Below are positions 55,197-63,641 of a stretch of DNA of 64,000 nucleotides, one piece after another. The notes under the pieces were generated by a model. That model was not told the DNA's origin, searched no databases, and saw nothing but the letters and a program-made list of their open reading frames with translations. How positions within the stretch are numbered: the stretch's first letter is position 1; each line of letters starts with the position of its first letter. Where the stretch lies: the NCBI GenBank assembly GCA_007741555.1, contig CP036526.1, forward strand, positions 5,828,001 through 5,892,000, read 5' to 3'. The stretch is from Stieleria marina (lineage in GTDB: Bacteria > Planctomycetota > Planctomycetia > Pirellulales > Pirellulaceae). The position numbers were made by a program, and so were the translations under genes.

Positions 55197-55736
55197 CTAC
55201 TTTTCGACTTTCTTTAGAATTTTCAAAAGCTCGTTTGCCGTCGCGCGATCTTTAAGCGATCCGTCGATGACACCGCGAACAATGCCTTTTGAATCGACCA
55301 CGTAATTGTCAAACGTCCTGTTCTGAGAACTGTACGCGGCGGAAGATTTCTTATTGAGATCAAGTCCCAGTAAAATTGTCTTTCGGTTCTTTGCTTCGAT
55401 CTTCTCTTCGATCTTCTTCAAACCGTCGACGCCGTCAGTTTCCTCGCGGTATACGAACACCAATTGAGTGTTCAGCTTTTCAAAATCACTCGTTTGCTGT
55501 TGCAACTGGACCAGTTGCCGCATGCAGAAGGGTCACCAATGAGCACGACTAAACATCAATGCGACATTCTTGCCCTGCTTGGTGACGTCCGAGAGTTTCA
55601 TTTCTTCGCCGTCGATACCCGTCATCACGATGTCGGGCGCGGCTTTGCCAACAACGACCTTGGTGGCCGGTGCTTCTGCAAAAACCGTGGTGGCCAGCAT
55701 CGCCAGTGCGACGCCTCCTACGATTCGTAAATACAT
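55197..55736 (-). CDS. Putative selenoprotein: secreted thioredoxin-fold/peroxiredoxin-like protein with in-frame UGA (UxxC)
   Basis: Read through one in-frame TGA (55533-55535, codon 68), this is a 179-residue thioredoxin-fold protein of the AhpC/TSA-redoxin type. It has a signal peptide (MYLRIVGGVALAMLATTVFA), the family entry GKAAPDIVMTGIDGEEMKLSD, then VALMFSRAHW-U-PFCMRQLVQLQ. The TGA stands exactly where the family has the catalytic Cys of a W-C-P-F-C motif; Cys71 is the only other Cys, giving a UxxC redox pair. Both flanking halves keep the same frame and normal composition, up to the C-terminal helix LLKILKKVEK. A SECIS-like hairpin follows the UGA (separate entry). If right, the protein is a periplasmic thiol oxidoreductase or peroxidase with selenocysteine. 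The selenium-insertion genes are not in this window. A nonsense pseudogene is the alternative. Confidence 0.72.
55493..55535 (-). promoter_or_regulatory. SECIS-like hairpin directly after the in-frame UGA
   Basis: On the minus strand the upper hairpin is the 17-nt GCAACTGGTCCAGTTGC (55518 to 55502): six to seven perfect base pairs with GGTC at the tip. The UGA ends 14 bases before the hairpin and about 20 bases before the GGUC. A lower helix can form between TGC near the UGA and GCA near 55493-55495, with an internal loop. Known bacterial SECIS elements (for example E. coli fdhF) have a short stem, a GGUC-type loop and a similar distance from the UGA. Confidence 0.68.
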
Positions 55737-55795
55737 TTCGATAGACCATTTAAAGAGAAAGAGAAGTAGTCTTCCAATTGTAGTCGATCATTTGC

Positions 55796-56692
55796 TCACG
55801 AAGTCTCAGGCCAAAACTCGGTCATTTTTGCTCGCAAAAACTCTGCACTTCTCGCCAACTGATCCATGCCATCGACGCCGTCTTCGATACTGATCCAATT
55901 GTCGCCGAAGCCCGCCTGTTTCAATTGCGTAAAAATTGCGTCGTAATCGTTAAGCCCTTTGCCAATCTCACCGTGGCTTAAACGCTTGGCGTATCCCTCG
56001 GCACCAGCTTCTTCGTTTCGCAGATCTTCGATCGTTCCTTCGATCAAATAGCGATCACTGGCGTGCATTGTGACCACACGTGACGCAACACGGCGAAGCA
56101 ACTCCAACGGATCTTCCCCCGCCAAAATCGTATTACTGGGGTCATAGTTGACGCCAAAATTGGGTGCCTGGACCGCGTCAACTAGCTCGCAAAACACGTC
56201 CGCCATCTGAGCAAATTCGGGGTACAACCAAAAATCATCCTTGTAATGATTTTCGATGATCAGCGTCACGCCTCGCTCTGCTGCATACGGAGCGCAAGTG
56301 TCGATGCACTCGGCGGCAAGTCGGACGCCTTCGCTGCGAGAAAGTTCGGGACGACGTTGTCCGGACAGCACCCGGCAAAAGGAGCCGCCCATCGCAGCGG
56401 TCATATCGATCCAGAATTTCTCTTTCTCGATCTGCTCGCGCCGAAACTCCGCGTCAGGATGCGTAAAATCAGGCGAGCAACACATCATCGGAATCACTAG
56501 CCCCTTGGACTCCACTTTGTCACGCAACGATTGCCAGTTCGACCGATCCTGCATCTCCAAGAAACTGGCATACCACTCCAGCCCATGGATCGGCAACTCG
56601 CTGGCAAGATCGATCCACTCGCTCAGACTGAACGTGCCGTCTTTGCACAGTTGTTGCATGTACAGTTTTGGAAAAGCAGCCAGTTGCGGCAT
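55796..56692 (-). CDS. Xylose-isomerase-like TIM barrel (sugar phosphate isomerase/epimerase)
   Basis: A 298-residue cytosolic protein of the AP endonuclease 2/xylose isomerase-like family. Landmarks: IHGLEWYASFLEM, LVIPMMCCSPDFTHPD, GVTLIIENHYKDDFWLYPEFAQ (metal-binding Glu), FGVNYDPSNTILAGEDPLELLRRVASRVVTMHASDR (metal-binding Asp and His) and NWISIEDGVDG (terminal metal-binding Glu). The metal ligands are intact, so it is probably an active isomerase or epimerase, in contrast to the first TIM barrel of the window. The substrate is unknown; planctomycetes carry many such paralogues. It starts with ATG at 56692. Confidence 0.88.
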   Translation of the reverse strand: MPQLAAFPKLYMQQLCKDGTFSLSEWIDLASELPIHGLEWYASFLEMQDRSNWQSLRDKVESKGLVIPMMCCSPDFTHPDAEFRREQIEKEKFWIDMTAAMGGSFCRVLSGQRRPELSRSEGVRLAAECIDTCAPYAAERGVTLIIENHYKDDFWLYPEFAQMADVFCELVDAVQAPNFGVNYDPSNTILAGEDPLELLRRVASRVVTMHASDRYLIEGTIEDLRNEEAGAEGYAKRLSHGEIGKGLNDYDAIFTQLKQAGFGDNWISIEDGVDGMDQLARSAEFLRAKMTEFWPETS

Positions 56693-56798
56693 CGCGTTGA
56701 CTTTCTACGCTAGAGGTGTGTCGATCCAATGGGAGCAGCGAGCCCCATGAACTTGATCCGACGTTTGTTTTTGAAGACGTCATCGCCAGATGCGATCA

Positions 56799-57014
56799 CT
56801 ACTTTTGCGGCGCGTCGATTTCGTAGTGAACGATGACCATAATGTCGCCGGCTGCAAAACTACTCATTGGCCCCTGACCACTGCTGGGATTGCTGGCCAG
56901 GTTACCAGTGATCGAAAGCACCCGAGCACCGCTCTTGCGCATCCAACGGTTGATCTGATGCTCCATTTGAGGAATCTCGGTATCAACGCTTTTGAAGATT
57001 TTTATTTGTTGCAT
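56799..57014 (-). CDS. Small conserved-looking protein (71 residues)
   Basis: A 71-residue protein, MQQIKIFKSVDTEIP..., with a helix (PQMEHQINRWMRKSG), a strand (RVLSITGNLA) and a C-terminal strand (DIMVIVHYEI), a compact alpha/beta pattern. The composition is normal for a gene, and short proteins of this shape seem familiar from planctomycetes, though I cannot name a family. ATG at 57014, no strong ribosome-binding site. It lies downstream of the large 932-residue protein gene (163-bp gap) on the same strand. Confidence 0.6.
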   Translation of the reverse strand: MQQIKIFKSVDTEIPQMEHQINRWMRKSGARVLSITGNLASNPSSGQGPMSSFAAGDIMVIVHYEIDAPQK

Positions 57015-57177
57015 GGTGAATCAGTCGTGCAGCGATTGGGAGGCAAAGGCTTAGTGCCTGTCAGGCTCCGATTATACAACGTTTGTTGGAAGTTGTTGGC
57101 GAGAAGAAGCTGACATGACATCGGCCCCAGCGTCACAGACCACGACTGGATTGCCGCATCATAATCGCTGCATCAAC

Positions 57178-59976
57178 CTAGCGCTGCATCACCGACGTCT
57201 CGGTGCGTTCCGCGATCGGCCGCAACGGGACGAACGGTTTCGACTTGGGCTCCCAAAGCTGCAAGCGAACTTCGTCAATCGTCGCTTCGCCGCCGCCGAT
57301 CAACTCGAACATCACTTTGACTTCTTGCTCGCCGACGGTTTGTCGGTACAACCGGACCGGCGTCCAGTCCGACTGGCCACGGACCAGCACCCCCAGTTCT
57401 TGCCCGCCGGTTGTGTCGTAGACCAACAGGCCCTGGTGCGGATCGCCAAATCCGAGCGTGCGGACCATGGCGTCGATCCGAATTGCTTTGCCAGCTGGAA
57501 TGCGAACCGAAGGGCTAGCGATTTGCACAATCGTGCCTTCGTAGCCACCCGGCAAAGGGTCGTCGCTGGTCGGCACCACGCTGGCTCGCAGGGCACCGCC
57601 GCCACTGAAGACACCTCGTGTGATCATCTGCACATCGGAATTGGCCGCGGCATTTTGACGTTGGCCAAACACCCAGCGATCTTCGCCAAAGACATCTTTG
57701 CGGTCCAGCGAACCAGTGGTCAGCCGGTTTCGGCCCCAGCCTTCATCATCCTGAAAGAGAGGTTGCCATGCGATCTGAATCGGCCCGGCGCTACAGGCCA
57801 TGGGCGGCGAACTGGTCGGGTGGGGCCAATCAGGCATCAACGCTTCAGCCAATTGCCACTGGCTGCGCAGCCCCCACGCGTCGGCTCGCCTTGCCATTCG
57901 CAGGGCCACCGCCACATCGCCGGCACGATAAACCGGCTCGGCATCGTTTAGGGTCCGCATCGCAGCGGAAATCAAATCGGTCGGCGGCGCTGCTTTGGTA
58001 GCCCGTGCAGCGGTCGCGGCGGTCCAGTCCTGCCGCGTTCGACGAACCAAATCAGTGGTCAGCTGCCAGCGATCCAGTCCAGCTTGCTGTGCAAACTTTG
58101 CCGCAGATGCAGCCAGTTTTCCGCCCACGGACGGATCGCTACTGAGAACAATGATTTCGGCCGCATCGGGGGACACAATCTGCAGCCGCGCACCGGTAGG
58201 CGTTGTTTCGGGGGTCAAGCGTTCGGCGGCAAAGTGCGTCAGCCGCCAAGCATTCTTGGTGGCGTCTTCGGGCGAGAGCAATATTTCCATCGAGTTGCCA
58301 TCACCCGAAAGCACTTCACTTCCTCGCAGCGCGATCGACGTTGCAATCAACAACTGCGTTTCATCAATCTGTAGTCGTCCACATCGAAAAGGAGCGCCCA
58401 CCACACGCATCGGCGGGGCAGGGCGTGCACCAGAAACCCAGGGTGCCAACATTGCGACCATTCGATTGACGTAGCTCAATGCCATCGCTCGTTGCGAATC
58501 AAATTCGCTGCCCGACGCCAAGGATCGCGACGAGCGATACAGAATCGCTTCAGGCGTGGTCTCCAGGCTACGCATCACCTGCAACCACATGGAATGCCAT
58601 CGAAAGCTATCAGGCGGTGGCGCGCCGATCATACGCGCGATCGCATTGGTTTGCGTCAAAGCAGACTCGGGCGGCATCGATGCCACTCCAACCGCAGTAT
58701 GTATGCGGCCGTTGATGGCCGCGAGCGTCGAAATCATCTCGGCGATTTCTTCGCCTGCGGTCATACCACGAACACGCAGCGGCAGATCATCGATCATCGC
58801 ATCAACAAGCGGCGAATAGCGTTGCCAGGTTTCGACCGGCGCGGCAACGATCGGACGTTGCCACCGTGGTGGAAATCCGCGCAGACGTTTGGTGGTGATT
58901 GCAGTCTGGTCGACTCGACTGCGATCCAGTGCCACGCCCGAACCGACGTACCATGCGGCAATCGGCTCCAGCAGGGCTTGAAGACTTGGGTCAGGCGCCG
59001 TCGGCGGCGGCGCGTAAATCATCATCCTGGCCTGAACAGCTTCACGCAGAATCTCTGCAGTGGGCGGATTGGACAGCAACACGCCATCAAACCCCAGTGA
59101 CCGGACCCACAGCAGCGGTTCACCGTTATGCTGCAAAATTTTGGTGACTTTGCCCGCCGGAAACGGTGATCGACGAGCAGGCAACAACGGCGCAAATCCG
59201 CCGCCAAATTCATCGCCGGGCGTCACGCGATTGGAACTGGATTTCGACGCCTGTTCTTTTAGAAAGTCTGCTTCATCACGTACTCGCGATACATGCCCGC
59301 TTTTTCCAAGCGGGATCATCGAATCGACAAACAACTCATCGATCCTTAGCGATGACTTGCCGGCGCCGCTAAACGCATTGATCACCACTGCATCGACGTA
59401 CGGATCGCTCAAGTCGGCTTTGCTGCCATGCTGTTGGCGTACCGCAATCGTTTTCAGACGCAGGGGCTTTTCGATCGCGCCAACGCCAATGCTGCGAAAG
59501 GCGCCGGGATCGTCGTAAGCAGCGCCGTAGACAATCGTGGACAGAGGGCGACGTGTTTCCGCATCACGTGTGTACGGGTAGCGAATCCGGAACCCAATTC
59601 TGGCTCCGACCGATGCGCTCATCACGGAAACGCGGGCGGTCAGACCGTCGATCGCTTGGATCGGCTCGATCGGATACACCAAGATCGCTTCGGTGCCATG
59701 GCCCGCTGTGAACGTCAGCGTTTCGCAGGCACGACGATCGATTCCGCCGTCGGCCAAATGCTTGTGTTCGATGACCCGCGCATCGCAATCGGAGGTGTCC
59801 AACGACCAACGCGGCGGATGCGCATCTAATCCGTCGTAGAGCTGCGCGGCGACTTTGCCTGATAAAACGGTTGTTAGCAGCACACCGTAGAACGCCATTG
59901 CGGCGACAAAACGCAAGCTTTGCCAGGACGGAACATTCCGAGGCGATTTCGCGGCGGTTAGTTTTCCAGCTCTCAT
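57178..59976 (-). CDS. Large secreted protein of unknown function
   Basis: A 932-residue exported protein with an N-terminal hydrophobic segment (FVAAMAFYGVLLTTVLSG, residues ~23-40), likely a signal peptide ending in VAAQ. A beta-sandwich, carbohydrate-binding-like region follows (residues ~45-215, ending in SSLRIDELFVDSMIPLG). A central alpha/beta part (residues ~270-560) begins with LLWVRSLGFDGVLLSNPP and contains PIVAAPVETWQRYSP, a shape seen in TIM-barrel or polysaccharide-active proteins. The C-terminal part (residues ~700-932) is again beta-rich with ASPSVRIPAGKAIRIDAMVRTLG, a pattern of carbohydrate-binding modules. No catalytic residues can be assigned. ATG at 59976. Confidence 0.8.
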   Translation of the reverse strand: MRAGKLTAAKSPRNVPSWQSLRFVAAMAFYGVLLTTVLSGKVAAQLYDGLDAHPPRWSLDTSDCDARVIEHKHLADGGIDRRACETLTFTAGHGTEAILVYPIEPIQAIDGLTARVSVMSASVGARIGFRIRYPYTRDAETRRPLSTIVYGAAYDDPGAFRSIGVGAIEKPLRLKTIAVRQQHGSKADLSDPYVDAVVINAFSGAGKSSLRIDELFVDSMIPLGKSGHVSRVRDEADFLKEQASKSSSNRVTPGDEFGGGFAPLLPARRSPFPAGKVTKILQHNGEPLLWVRSLGFDGVLLSNPPTAEILREAVQARMMIYAPPPTAPDPSLQALLEPIAAWYVGSGVALDRSRVDQTAITTKRLRGFPPRWQRPIVAAPVETWQRYSPLVDAMIDDLPLRVRGMTAGEEIAEMISTLAAINGRIHTAVGVASMPPESALTQTNAIARMIGAPPPDSFRWHSMWLQVMRSLETTPEAILYRSSRSLASGSEFDSQRAMALSYVNRMVAMLAPWVSGARPAPPMRVVGAPFRCGRLQIDETQLLIATSIALRGSEVLSGDGNSMEILLSPEDATKNAWRLTHFAAERLTPETTPTGARLQIVSPDAAEIIVLSSDPSVGGKLAASAAKFAQQAGLDRWQLTTDLVRRTRQDWTAATAARATKAAPPTDLISAAMRTLNDAEPVYRAGDVAVALRMARRADAWGLRSQWQLAEALMPDWPHPTSSPPMACSAGPIQIAWQPLFQDDEGWGRNRLTTGSLDRKDVFGEDRWVFGQRQNAAANSDVQMITRGVFSGGGALRASVVPTSDDPLPGGYEGTIVQIASPSVRIPAGKAIRIDAMVRTLGFGDPHQGLLVYDTTGGQELGVLVRGQSDWTPVRLYRQTVGEQEVKVMFELIGGGEATIDEVRLQLWEPKSKPFVPLRPIAERTETSVMQR

Positions 59977-60211
59977 TGATTGTTGACCTAGGGGCCGCGA
60001 CTCGGAACAATCAGCCGCACGACGTCACCCACACGATGAACGGCCACCTGAAACATCAGATCTCGGCAGCATCCAAAACTTGGGGCATTTGACGGTTCGT
60101 GGACCGAAGGTGTGCGGTAATCGCGACGGGTATGTTTCAAAAACACCCCCTATCGTCGCAAGCCGTCACCGCAGGCGTAAAGTGTTTGGATACCATGATT
60201 TAGGTACTCAG

Positions 60212-60256
60212 GCCAAGACGAAATGGCGTTGCAAAAAGGCAACGTTGCGTCTTGGC
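60212..60256 (+). promoter_or_regulatory. Compound two-helix hairpin
   Basis: Outer stem GCCAAGACG (60212-60220) with CGTCTTGGC (60248-60256), 9 bp perfect; inner stem CGTTGC (60227-60232) with GCAACG (60239-60244), loop AAAAAG. No T-run follows, so it is not a terminator. Confidence 0.45.
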
Positions 60257-60259
60257 ATC

Positions 60260-60273
60260 ATTGGCATGCCAAT
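60260..60273. promoter_or_regulatory. 14-bp perfect palindrome, possible operator
   Basis: ATTGGCATGCCAAT is an exact palindrome, four bases after the compound hairpin; the half site TTGGCAT also occurs once more just before (60252-60258). A dimeric regulator could bind here. Position is about 197 bp upstream of the ATG of the next gene. Confidence 0.4.
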
Positions 60274-60469
60274 TAACCTAAGTCGTTACCAATCAGACAC
60301 TTATGCGTCTCGTGACAGTCACCGCAGGGAAAGTGGTACTCCGCATGCAATGGATGGCAACCACGAAACAACGGTTTACACCCTTCCCATTTTGATTCCG
60401 CCGTCGCAGCAGCGAACACACCAGTTTGCAACGACCACGCGAAGCCGAATCAACACCCCAGGAAACGCG

Positions 60470-60763
60470 ATGCCCAAAACGACGATCGGTTCGACCCCAA
60501 AAATCAACGACGAAATGCCCGCCGAACTTCAAGAGCTGGCCAAGGCAATCAATGCACTTCCGCAACGCTATCGCGATTCCGTGGCTCCTGCATTGGACCG
60601 AGTCGTCGAATGCAGTACTCGCCGCCGCCGAATCTTGAACCTGGTTCAAGAAGCTCTGTCGCAATTGCGTTTGGATATGAAGTATCTCGTATTCGATTTG
60701 GAAGCAACTCGCCGCGAACGTGATCAGTACCGCGAGCTGTTGGAAAAAGACGGCCTGCTATAG
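60470..60763 (+). CDS. Small helical coiled-coil protein
   Basis: A 97-residue protein that is almost all alpha-helical and charged: ELQELAKAINALPQRYRDSVAPALDRVVECSTRRRRILNLVQEALSQLRLDM (landmark ends residues ~20-70) followed by DLEATRRERDQYRELLEKDG. No signal peptide. AGGA with good spacing precedes the ATG at 60470, which I prefer over the much longer open frame starting at 60080. Function unknown; the helix-rich shape suggests a structural or binding role. A hairpin lies 33 bp after the stop. Confidence 0.8.
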   Translation: MPKTTIGSTPKINDEMPAELQELAKAINALPQRYRDSVAPALDRVVECSTRRRRILNLVQEALSQLRLDMKYLVFDLEATRRERDQYRELLEKDGLL

Positions 60764-60795
60764 ACCACGTCGAAAGAGACAACGCGAAGAAGTTT

Positions 60796-60823
60796 GCTTC
60801 AGCGGAGTACACTCCGTCGAAGC
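60796..60823 (+). terminator. Possible weak terminator
   Basis: GCTTC-AG-CGGAG pairs with CTCCG-TC-GAAGC around a TACA loop, with a symmetric 2-base internal loop. A T-rich run (TTTTCTTTTT) begins only about 18 bases later, so termination here is uncertain. Confidence 0.4.
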
Positions 60824-61046
60824 CCATGGCTTGTTGCGGTGTTTTCTTTTTACCGAGGTTCATGGCGGATTTGAAACACGACGAATCATGAAACCATGAG
60901 CAACCGTCGCCATCCAATGCACGTAAGCGGCTGCGGCATCAGTCGATCCAGCGTGCATTTGCCGGGCACACAAAACCGGCTACCGGGCACACAGCGTCAG
61001 CCGTCAGATGCCCAGGATGCTGAAACCAAGCTTCGGTTAGGCGACT

Positions 61047-62003
61047 TCAAAAAGGATCGTTTTCGACGATGCATTTGCCGCGGCTGAGTTTCTGCCAGTC
61101 AAAACTAGCAACGATCGACTGAGCCGACACTGGCTGTCGCTCGTCGAATAGTCCTGCTGAATGGGCTGCCCAACCGACGATTTGATCGGCATCGATGCCT
61201 TGCTCGCGATATTGGCTTAACCGTGTGTCGCCATGGCGTTTAGCCAGCCGGCGGCCGTCGGTACCGACAACGAGTGGCACGTGTGCAAAGGTTGGCACTT
61301 CGTAGCCCAGCGCAGCGAAGAGATCGATTTGCCGAAAAGTGCTGGGCACAAGGTCGTCGCCGCGCACGACTTCAGTGATGCCCATCTGCGCATCGTCGAC
61401 CACTACCGCGAGCTGATACGAAGTGTTGCCGTTTTTCTGAGTAATCGGAAACGCGCCAAGTTGCTCTGCGGGGCGACACGATTGCTTGCCCAATACCAAG
61501 TCATCAAATTTGATCACGTCGTCGCTTGGTCGAAAACGCCAGCAGAACGTGCCCGCTTCGGGTATCGATTCGCCAGCCCGCCAACCGGCGCAGGTCCCTG
61601 GGTAGATCGGACCTTCGTGTGCAAATCCGATCTCGCTCTCGTGGGGCGCCGAGGCCGCTGCCACGATGTCTTTGCGAGTACAAATGCAGGGAAAAACCCG
61701 ATTGGCGTTGATCAATTTCTGTAGTGCGGCATCGTACAAATCAACGCGTTGCGTTTGCACGTACGGACCATTCTCGCCGCCAATATCAGGACCTTCTTCC
61801 CAATCGATCCCTAGCCAACGCAGATCATCGATGGCTTGCTGGGCTGCCCAAGGTTTGACGCGTGGAGAGTCAATGTCTTCGATTCGCAGGGCCAACTTCG
61901 CGCCGCTTTTGCGAGCCGACCAATACGCCAACAGGTACGTCCGCGCATTACCAAGATGCTGAGCACCTGTAGGCGAAGGAGCGAGTCGGCCTTTGGTGTT
62001 CAT
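61047..62003 (-). CDS. gluQ: Glutamyl-Q tRNA(Asp) synthetase
   Basis: A 318-residue class I synthetase fragment-type enzyme that attaches glutamate to the queuosine of tRNA-Asp. The catalytic core resembles GluRS: RLAPSPTGAQHLGNART (HIGH-like), a Cys-x-Cys / Tyr / Cys zinc site (CICTRKD and YPGTC), RGDDLVPST and a KMSKS-like RRLAKRHGD. It lacks the anticodon-binding domain, and its length (about 300) fits GluQ-RS rather than GltX. The start is ATG 62003. It is downstream of asnS on the same strand with 150 bp between. Confidence 0.92.
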   Translation of the reverse strand: MNTKGRLAPSPTGAQHLGNARTYLLAYWSARKSGAKLALRIEDIDSPRVKPWAAQQAIDDLRWLGIDWEEGPDIGGENGPYVQTQRVDLYDAALQKLINANRVFPCICTRKDIVAAASAPHESEIGFAHEGPIYPGTCAGWRAGESIPEAGTFCWRFRPSDDVIKFDDLVLGKQSCRPAEQLGAFPITQKNGNTSYQLAVVVDDAQMGITEVVRGDDLVPSTFRQIDLFAALGYEVPTFAHVPLVVGTDGRRLAKRHGDTRLSQYREQGIDADQIVGWAAHSAGLFDERQPVSAQSIVASFDWQKLSRGKCIVENDPF

Positions 62004-62152
62004 AGAACGCTTTTCAAAAAAGTAGCCGGCCCGCAGGTTTGCAATATGCAGCTTTTCAATATGCAAGGTTCGCAAGGGATTTGCACACGGCACGGCGGAG
62101 CATGCCGGCTACGATTTTGGGATTCGTTGCTCGCTTTGCTCTGCGAGACGAA

Positions 62153-63547
62153 CTAAAAATCGGCATTGCCGGGCGTGCGAGGAAATGGAATCACGTCGCG
62201 TATGTTTGACATCCCGGTGACGTACTGCACGGCTCGTTCCAGCCCGAGTCCAAATCCAGCGTGCGGCACGGTGCCGTATTTGCGAAGATCGATGTACCAC
62301 CAGTAATCTTCTTCGTTCAAATCCGCTTCTGCCATACGACGCTGCAAGACATCCAAACGTTCTTCACGCTGGGATCCTCCGATGATTTCGCCAACGCCTG
62401 GCACCAACACGTCCATCGCGGCAACCGTTTTTCCGTCGTCACTGACTCGCATGTAAAACGGTTTGATCGACGAGGGATAGTCCGTCAGGATCAACGGTCC
62501 GCCAACGTGCTCTTCCGTCAGATAGCGTTCGTGTTCGGCTTGCAAATCGGTTCCCCAAGCGATCGGGTAATCAAACTTTTTGCTCGCTTTCTCCAGCACC
62601 GTAATTGCGTCGGTGTAAGTCATGTGCTGAAACGGTTTTTCGATAACGGCTTTAATCTGATCCAGCTTTCCTTTCTCGATCATCTTGTCAAAGAACGCCA
62701 TGTCTTCGCCGCATTTGTTCAAGCAGTCGGTGAAGATCTGTTTCAGAAAATCTTCCGCCAACTTCATGTCGTCCGCTAAGTCAAAGAAAGCCGCTTCGGG
62801 CTCGACCATCCAAAACTCAGCCAAGTGGCGGCTGGTGTTGCTGTTTTCGGCGCGGAAAGTGGGTCCGAACGTATAAACGCGGCCCAGCGAGGTTGCATAC
62901 GTTTCGGCTTCCAACTGTCCGCTGACGGTTAAAAACGTAGGCTTGTCAAAAAAGTCGTACTCGTATTTTACCGGTCCACCTTTCTGGGCCAGCATCTCCA
63001 GATCCAAACTGGTGACGCGAAACATCTCGCCTGCGCCTTCGCAGTCGCTGGCCGTGATGATCGGCGTGTGGGTGTAGAAGAAACCGTTTTCGTGAAAGAA
63101 CTGATGAATCGATTGGCTGATCTGATCACGCACACGCATCACCGCACCAAGCGTATTGGTGCGCGTCCGCAGATGCGCCCACTCGCGCAGTTTTTCAAAC
63201 GAGTGTCGTTTCTTTTGCAGCGGGTAGGTTTCCGGATCAGCCCAACCGAGCACGCGAACCGCATCGGCATGCAATTCCGTGTCTTGACCTTTGGCGGGTG
63301 ATTCCTGCAATTCGCCGGTGATCACCACGCTACAGCCGGTGGTCAGTTTTTGAATTTCATCAGCGTAGTTGGCAAGCTCTCCGGGCGCCACGATCTGCAA
63401 GTTCCCCATCGAACTGCCGTCGTTGACTTCGATGAAACTAAAACCGCCCTTGCTGTCGCGACGCGTTCGCACCCAGCCGCGAATTTCTACCGACTTGCCC
63501 GCCGATGATCCTTGGCGAGCTTCTTTGACACTGATCCAGTTCGACAT
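62153..63547 (-). CDS. asnS: Asparaginyl-tRNA synthetase
   Basis: A 464-residue class IIb aminoacyl-tRNA synthetase that charges tRNA-Asn. The N-terminal OB-fold anticodon domain ([27 protein letters not shown]) is followed by the class II catalytic domain with motif 2 [21 protein letters not shown] and motif 3 [15 protein letters not shown]. The length is typical. The start at ATG 63547 agrees with the family. Presence of AsnRS means direct charging of tRNA-Asn, with no need for the amidotransferase route for Asn. Confidence 0.97.
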   Translation of the reverse strand: MSNWISVKEARQGSSAGKSVEIRGWVRTRRDSKGGFSFIEVNDGSSMGNLQIVAPGELANYADEIQKLTTGCSVVITGELQESPAKGQDTELHADAVRVLGWADPETYPLQKKRHSFEKLREWAHLRTRTNTLGAVMRVRDQISQSIHQFFHENGFFYTHTPIITASDCEGAGEMFRVTSLDLEMLAQKGGPVKYEYDFFDKPTFLTVSGQLEAETYATSLGRVYTFGPTFRAENSNTSRHLAEFWMVEPEAAFFDLADDMKLAEDFLKQIFTDCLNKCGEDMAFFDKMIEKGKLDQIKAVIEKPFQHMTYTDAITVLEKASKKFDYPIAWGTDLQAEHERYLTEEHVGGPLILTDYPSSIKPFYMRVSDDGKTVAAMDVLVPGVGEIIGGSQREERLDVLQRRMAEADLNEEDYWWYIDLRKYGTVPHAGFGLGLERAVQYVTGMSNIRDVIPFPRTPGNADF

Positions 63548-63641
63548 GTCTTTTCAATCCATTTCATCAAAACGAGTGTCAGTGTGCTGACATTGATAGA
63601 GCGACTTGGCCGCAACCGGGCCAAGCATCATCCTGGAGACG

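Larger units (their letters stand above)
59977..60469. other. Structured intergenic region before the small coiled-coil gene
   Basis: About 490 bp. It holds a compound hairpin (60212-60256), a 14-bp perfect palindrome (60260-60273) and two copies of GTCACCGCAGG (60165-60175 and 60318-60328), each followed by AAAGTG after 1-3 bases. A frame open from 60080 into the next gene lacks coding character. The region may hold a leader RNA or operator for the gene at 60470. Confidence 0.4.

Noticed and set aside
55197-55523. The C-terminal half of the putative selenoprotein as a separate gene starting at ATG 55523
   Set aside because: That ATG is inside the conserved redoxin motif, has no ribosome-binding site, and the product would lack the strand that starts the thioredoxin fold. 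The two halves are in the same frame.
60080-60469. Upstream extension of the coiled-coil gene at 60470
   Set aside because: The extension covers hairpins and palindromes and lacks coding character; the ATG at 60470 has a good AGGA site.
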